In this document: positions 59,201 to 64,000 of the stretch, one piece after another
How positions within the stretch are numbered: the stretch's first letter is position 1
Layout of the letters: every line of letters begins with the position of its first letter
From: Temnopleurus reevesii
Lineage: Eukaryota > Echinodermata > Echinoidea > Temnopleuroida > Temnopleuridae
Assembly (NCBI GenBank): GCA_036244855.1
Contig: BQKZ01000351.1
Location: 117,223-181,222 of the forward strand
Direction: 5' to 3'
Length of the DNA stretch: 64,000 nt
The notes under the pieces: model-generated
The model's input: the letters and a program-made list of their open reading frames with translations, nothing else
The model's database searches: none
Told to the model about the DNA's origin: nothing
Program-made: the position numbers and the translations under genes

Positions 59201-61324
59201 CTAGTATATAAATAGAAAATATGTAAAATGCTTGTAAACAGTAACCTTTTATAAACAGTAGCCAGTTTCGTAGTGATATCTCCAACTCAAAATCTATGGT
59301 CTAGTGTGAAGTAACATTTTTTACGCCTCTTGTAGAGGCCTATGCTTGGTGATTAAAATTTCTCTGATATGGAAGCCCTCAAGCGCCAGCAGAACAGTAC
59401 AAGAGGGTTCCCATTTTGCTGAGTTGGAGCCATTAGTGAAGGTGAGATGTGATAGGATACCAAAATTCACCCAGAGGAGGCATTCACAATAACTCGCCTA
59501 GAGTTCCACATTCAACTTGCGGTACCTTTCATAAAGCTCTTCTCTTATCCTGCAACAGCTCAGCACTGCAACTCATTGAAATAGTACATGACCCTCCCTG
59601 AGGTTGCACACAAGTTAGAAATTCCTGAATATGTTCAAAGATTCGACAAAGCCTTGTTGAATTTTTTTAAAGCTTTTAGTTTACTTGCAATGCTCATACA
59701 AAATGTCAAAAGACTTATTTCATCCTCCATTGACTCAAACAGTGATCGTAGCAAGATAAGCTATCAAGTTATATATTACTTTAAAAAATTCCAGAAAACG
59801 GGTAAATTTTACACAACTTACCATGAATCCACTCAAATTATTGCTCTCACAGTCTACACACAATGAGACTCTAACTCCACAAAGTGGGAACCTTGTTCAG
59901 TTAATTTGTGGAATCAGTGACACAGAGACGTAACTCCAATTTTGCCGATTTGAGAAAAATGCATTCAAATATTTGGGGCCACATTACTTTTGAAACCAAA
60001 CCTCATTTTTGTCAAAAATGGAAAAACGTCTTTATGTAACTGGACCCTCAAAGTGCATTGAGTAGCAGTGAATCAACACATCTTTCTTTATGTATGAATT
60101 ATATTTCTTTTTAATCATTTTTTGCTACTGTTCAACAAGCTTTAATATACAATCCATCTTCTTTTGTTCATTTTTTCATGTGAATGAAAAAGAATCATAG
60201 TGTATCAATATTCCCATTTGAAGTATATTGAAGTATATTTATAATATTTTATCAAGTATAAATTCAAGGTTTAACTTTTTCCTTTGTAAATTTTCAGTAC
60301 TACACTGTGATTCTCCAAAGTTTTCAATATAGACCAAGAGACATAAGCAGCTATCTAGTGCACTGGTTTCCATGCTTTCCATATACAAGAGCTACTACCC
60401 CTTGTCCTAGGTTATGGAAATCAACTTTTCTTTCAGACAAAAGGCACTTTATTATAGATTAATTAGTATTGGAGCAGATATCAATTTTATACTGGTCAAA
60501 CTTCAGCAAATTATCTCTTTCAATGACTAGTGTGAATAGAATGTCACAACAATAAACATTAAAGTAATATTCTTTATTTTTGAAATTCATAAGAAGTTGA
60601 ATAATAATTGTACATTTATATTGCGCAATTTCTATAGGGATATACTCAACTGCGCATAACAAGCAATCATGAATGTAACCTTAGTTCAAATTTTCTTTTT
60701 CTCAAATTTGGATTTTTAGGCGTTTATCATTAATTATGATGAATATTTACTTTCAAGAATATTCAGGATAATTATAGTGCATTGATCTGTGTCTCCTTAT
60801 ATGCATGTTGAAGAATGGATCTTGGCATACTTCTGTGTAAAACTGCACTCTGTTTACAGTGTCCCAGAAAATAGAGCACAAGGATTCAGAGATAAGGTAG
60901 AATTTATCACTTACAGAAGTTGTGAGATTTGGGGCCTGTAACTTAGAAGATGTAATTAAACTTACGATAGATATTATTTGTAAGTGTATGGCAAAATATG
61001 TACCATACAGATATGATTGAAATCATTAAAAGAACCGGGATTCTCTAATCCAAATTCTTAACATATATATGATGTCAGTAAAACTTTTTTGGTGTGCATA
61101 ATACTGAAATCAACATTGTTTGTATTAAATATACTTTTCTTTCAAACAAAATAAGTTTCAAATCATGATGACCTAAAAATTTCCTGAAATCGCAGCCGTT
61201 TTTTACATCTTGCATCTGTATAATGCTTCCCATCCTTCCTTTTAAACATCACATTTGAAATTAAAAAGTGGGTAGCAAGCTTGTGTAGTGTATTTACCAG
61301 GGTGATATCATATGATAATGTCCT

Positions 61325-61502
61325 GGGGGTGTTGCTCAAAAGTTGCAATTGATCGCAAGTTGCAGTTGATCGGAACGCGCCAATCAAAATCATTGTTTCA
61401 TGTGCGTCTTGTTAAATGCGCATACCGTGCGCGAATGAAAATGCGCTTTACAATTTTCAAAGTTGCAGTTGATTTGCAGTTGATTTTGAGCAACACCCTC
61501 CT
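61325..61502. mobile_element. MITE with GGGGTGTTGCTC ends, copy 2
   Basis: GGGGGTGTTGCTCAAAA to TTTTGAGCAACACCC. It is highly similar to the reverse complement of 37744-37920 throughout, including TTGATCGGAACGC and CATTGTTTCATG. Confidence 0.85.
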
Positions 61503-62211
61503 AGTGATTTATGGTTTATTTAATTATTGGTTATTTCACTCTTAAAAGTAATCTTTAATCACCTTAATTAAGTGAAGTACTTAACATTCTAGATGCTATA
61601 GAAAGTTATATGATATAATCATAAAATCTTGGAACTGAATCTACTTATCTTAGGAACATTTTCTATTGTGACTGGTTGAATATCAAATTGCTATGGACGT
61701 AGAAAAAAATGCAGTTCTATGGGGATTTTTTTTTCACAAACACAATTTTGTGAATATAGTAATAATTGATATTTCAGCAGTTACTTTGGTTTTGTTAAAA
61801 AAGTAGATATAATCTCATTTGTGTGAAATTAATTCTGATCTGTGTGTGTATTTGTTTACTGTATTCTTTTGTTGGTGTAACTGCCATTTCAAATGAATAT
61901 TGATGATAAAATCATGAGAGTGTGATGTACATTTTTTTTCTAGCTTGAAGCTGTACATAAGTGATTGATAATATATTCTATGTATGTTTCCTGTTACATT
62001 TTATATGGTGCACATTATATTATCATGCTAAGACAATATGGAAAGCTGCCAGTAAATTAGAATTTGATTCATGTTAAAGATTATATGTGTAGTGCAGAGC
62101 AGCAGTATAAACTTCTTACATGGTGTAATACGGAAATGTAAGGGGCCATTGCAAGAAAGTTTTGTTAGTTAAGGATGGGATTGTGCATCTTGGCTATCTT
62201 TGCACAAATGT

Positions 62212-62430
62212 ACTGTATAAGCTTAAATTTTTGCAGGGGATTTGTCAGCTTTTGCAAATTTTTGCAACCATGAATTCACAAAATTTTTCACTCATTGGAA
62301 TGCCCATTGACTTGTGTACAATTACTTTTCAATAGGTGAAGATAACAACTTGCTATTTTGTGAAAAGGTGTGAAAATTAGTGAATATGCCAAAATTTGTA
62401 TGCGCTAGAATATCATCATTTACAGTATAA
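62212..62430. repeat. Dispersed repeat, copy 2 (partner at 44840-45060)
   Basis: See the partner copy; it shares CCATGAATTC, GAATGCCCAT and GATAACAACTTGCTA. Bounded by ACTGTATAAGC and its inverted ACAGTATAAGC-like end. Confidence 0.55.
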
Positions 62431-63599
62431 GCCTTTTTTTTATAATTTAGTCATGTTCGGAACAAAATAACAACTCCAGATGAAATAAGAACAGTTTTTA
62501 TTTCACCAAAAAGGCTGCATGTCTCTGCTTGACAGGTATGTTTTAAAAAAATACTTGATGGTTGTCAATATTCAAGGCAAGCTGTTGAACAGAATTTACA
62601 TTTCTTTCTTAGATGTTATGAAATTATGTATTATATTTTGTGAGGTTGATGTTAAGCATGTTAAATGAAATACAATTATTACTCGTGGCATTCATATGTT
62701 GTTTAAGAAAAGCTTTAAATGATGGTTTAATCAGTAACTCTGCAACTCATTTTCTGGAGGTCATAGCCTCTAAATAGGTTATCTCAATGCTTTATAAGAT
62801 AATTGATGGTGTGAATTCATTACATCTGAAATATCGCTGCAGGTATAAAGAATAAAAATCAAGGGAAGGGTTTAGTAATCTGATTTCATTACAATGTTTC
62901 CAGGCAGAGTGAATTCAATCATAAAGCCACATTATATTCTGAAAAGTCTTTCTTATTTTCAAGATGTTTTGAAAATGATAATCTGCGAGTAATTGGTTTT
63001 GACTGGTACAAATGTATTCTTGCTTTCACCAAAACAAACTTCATCACTAGCCAAAAATGATGGTTTGCCTTTTGTATTGGATTTACTGTAAATGTATATT
63101 TGTCATGCTTCTGTGAAACAATGCATAATTTGTCCTAATACACAATGTCTATAAAGTGTGCAGAAAGAAAAACTAACAAAGAAATAGGAAGTGTATGTTC
63201 TCACATATACAATCAGAATTCTCTATGTTTGCTTGCTGTCGAGTTGTAACTAAGCTTGAAATAATGAGTCACATTTAGTGAAGTATTTTTTTTATCAATT
63301 CTAAAAATGTATTGATGGAAAAGACTAGAAATATTGAATACATCTCTCAACAAAATCCAAAGCAATCCTTTTGTTTACGCCAGACTACTACATCATATTG
63401 CTGCCAAAGCTATTCTTAAGGTCATGTATTAGGTTCATTTGATAGCAATACTGATGAAAAAGAGTGTGTTTTTTCTAAACAAATACATTTTTTTTTTACT
63501 TTAGTGACTATATTCCCCTCAAAATGGAGGCTTCTTCACACTGCCCATAGTGAATCCTTCAAATCCATCAAATTAGTGTGAACACATCATTGGCATTCA

Positions 63600-64000
63600 A
63601 GGGTTTATACTATTTTCAGCTGACAAATGGTTGTATGTTGTTCCTTGGTGAATTGAATGTTGTTGTCTTACTGATGGTTTACCCACCAATAGTTTACTTT
63701 CCTTTCTGCAGCAGGTAAATGATAAGCCATGATAAATCTTGGAAGCGCTTGCTATCGATCCAATCCCAAGCAATCTTTGCACACAGTGTCATTTTTCCAG
63801 GTAAATTCCTGTTCCTGGCTGAATTTAATTTTTCTTTCTTACTGATGGTTTACCCACCAGTGGGGTTCTTTCTGTCCCATAGAGGGTAAATTGTAAGCTA
63901 TGATAAATCTTGGAGGTGCTTGCAATCAATCCAATGCCAAGCAATATTTGTACACATAGTTATTTTCCCAGCTAAATCCTTTTTTGTTGTCTTACTGATG
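63600..64000. repeat. Satellite-like tandem array running off the window end
   Basis: CTTACTGATGGTTTACCCACCA occurs at about 63668 and 63838 and starts again at about 63991. GCCATGATAAATCTTGGA-type and CAATCCAATCCCAAGCAAT-type blocks repeat in step. The unit is about 155-170 bp, with moderate divergence. Confidence 0.85.

Larger units (their letters stand above)
59201..63590. other. Gene-free region downstream of PPP1R37
   Basis: No exon-like ORF with flanking splice sites was found. It holds the second GGGTGTTGCTC MITE (61325) and the second copy of the 44840 dispersed repeat (62212-62430). The rest is AT-rich and featureless. Confidence 0.5.

Noticed and set aside
1..64000. CRISPR arrays, operons, prokaryotic defence systems
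   Set aside because: The sequence is clearly eukaryotic, with GT-AG introns throughout; the short repeats have no regular repeat-spacer structure.

Overview
The window is AT-rich, intron-rich animal DNA with no bacterial features. It carries four multi-exon genes, many short palindromic DNA-transposon remnants, long poly-G and poly-T/G tracts, and draft-assembly gaps (single Ns and one 369-base N run). Gene content and repeat style fit a marine invertebrate deuterostome, most likely an echinoderm such as a sea urchin. That placement is inference; no species-specific marker was recognised.

Layout. (1) About 1-5.2 kb, plus strand: the 3' part of a C2H2 zinc-finger gene whose 5' end lies outside the window. 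One of its 3' exons has been tandemly duplicated. (2) 7.6-19.2 kb, plus strand: a nearly complete ABC transporter of subfamily C, MRP5/ABCC5-like. It reconstructs to about 1357 aa in nine exons. Its second exon is preceded by four broken tandem copies, and a decayed copy of its third exon lies beyond the N gap. (3) 23.4-35.6 kb, minus strand: a complete VRK-family (VRK1-like) kinase, 12 exons and about 484 aa, convergent with the transporter. (4) 36.5-58.7 kb, plus strand: a complete PPP1R37 orthologue, a leucine-rich-repeat protein phosphatase 1 regulator, 12 exons and about 848 aa. It is head-to-head with the kinase across 891 bp, probably a shared promoter region. From 59.2 kb to the end I see only repeats, ending in a satellite-like tandem array.

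All internal exon joins in the ABCC, VRK and PPP1R37 models were checked for reading phase by hand and are consistent. The four genes do not form a pathway. They are ordinary eukaryotic neighbours: the transporter exports organic anions or nucleotides at a membrane, the kinase is expected to act on chromatin and the nuclear envelope, and PPP1R37 restrains PP1 phosphatase.

The most unusual signals are exon-scale tandem duplications in two adjacent genes. Each repeat unit combines the end of an intron (pyrimidine tract and acceptor) with the first part of an exon. Other notable points are the loss of the H-loop histidine in NBD1 of the transporter, a single N at 3487 that decides the zinc-finger reading frame, an exact 156-bp duplication around an N that looks like an assembly artefact, and transposon-borne clusters of TGACGTCA sites inside PPP1R37 introns.
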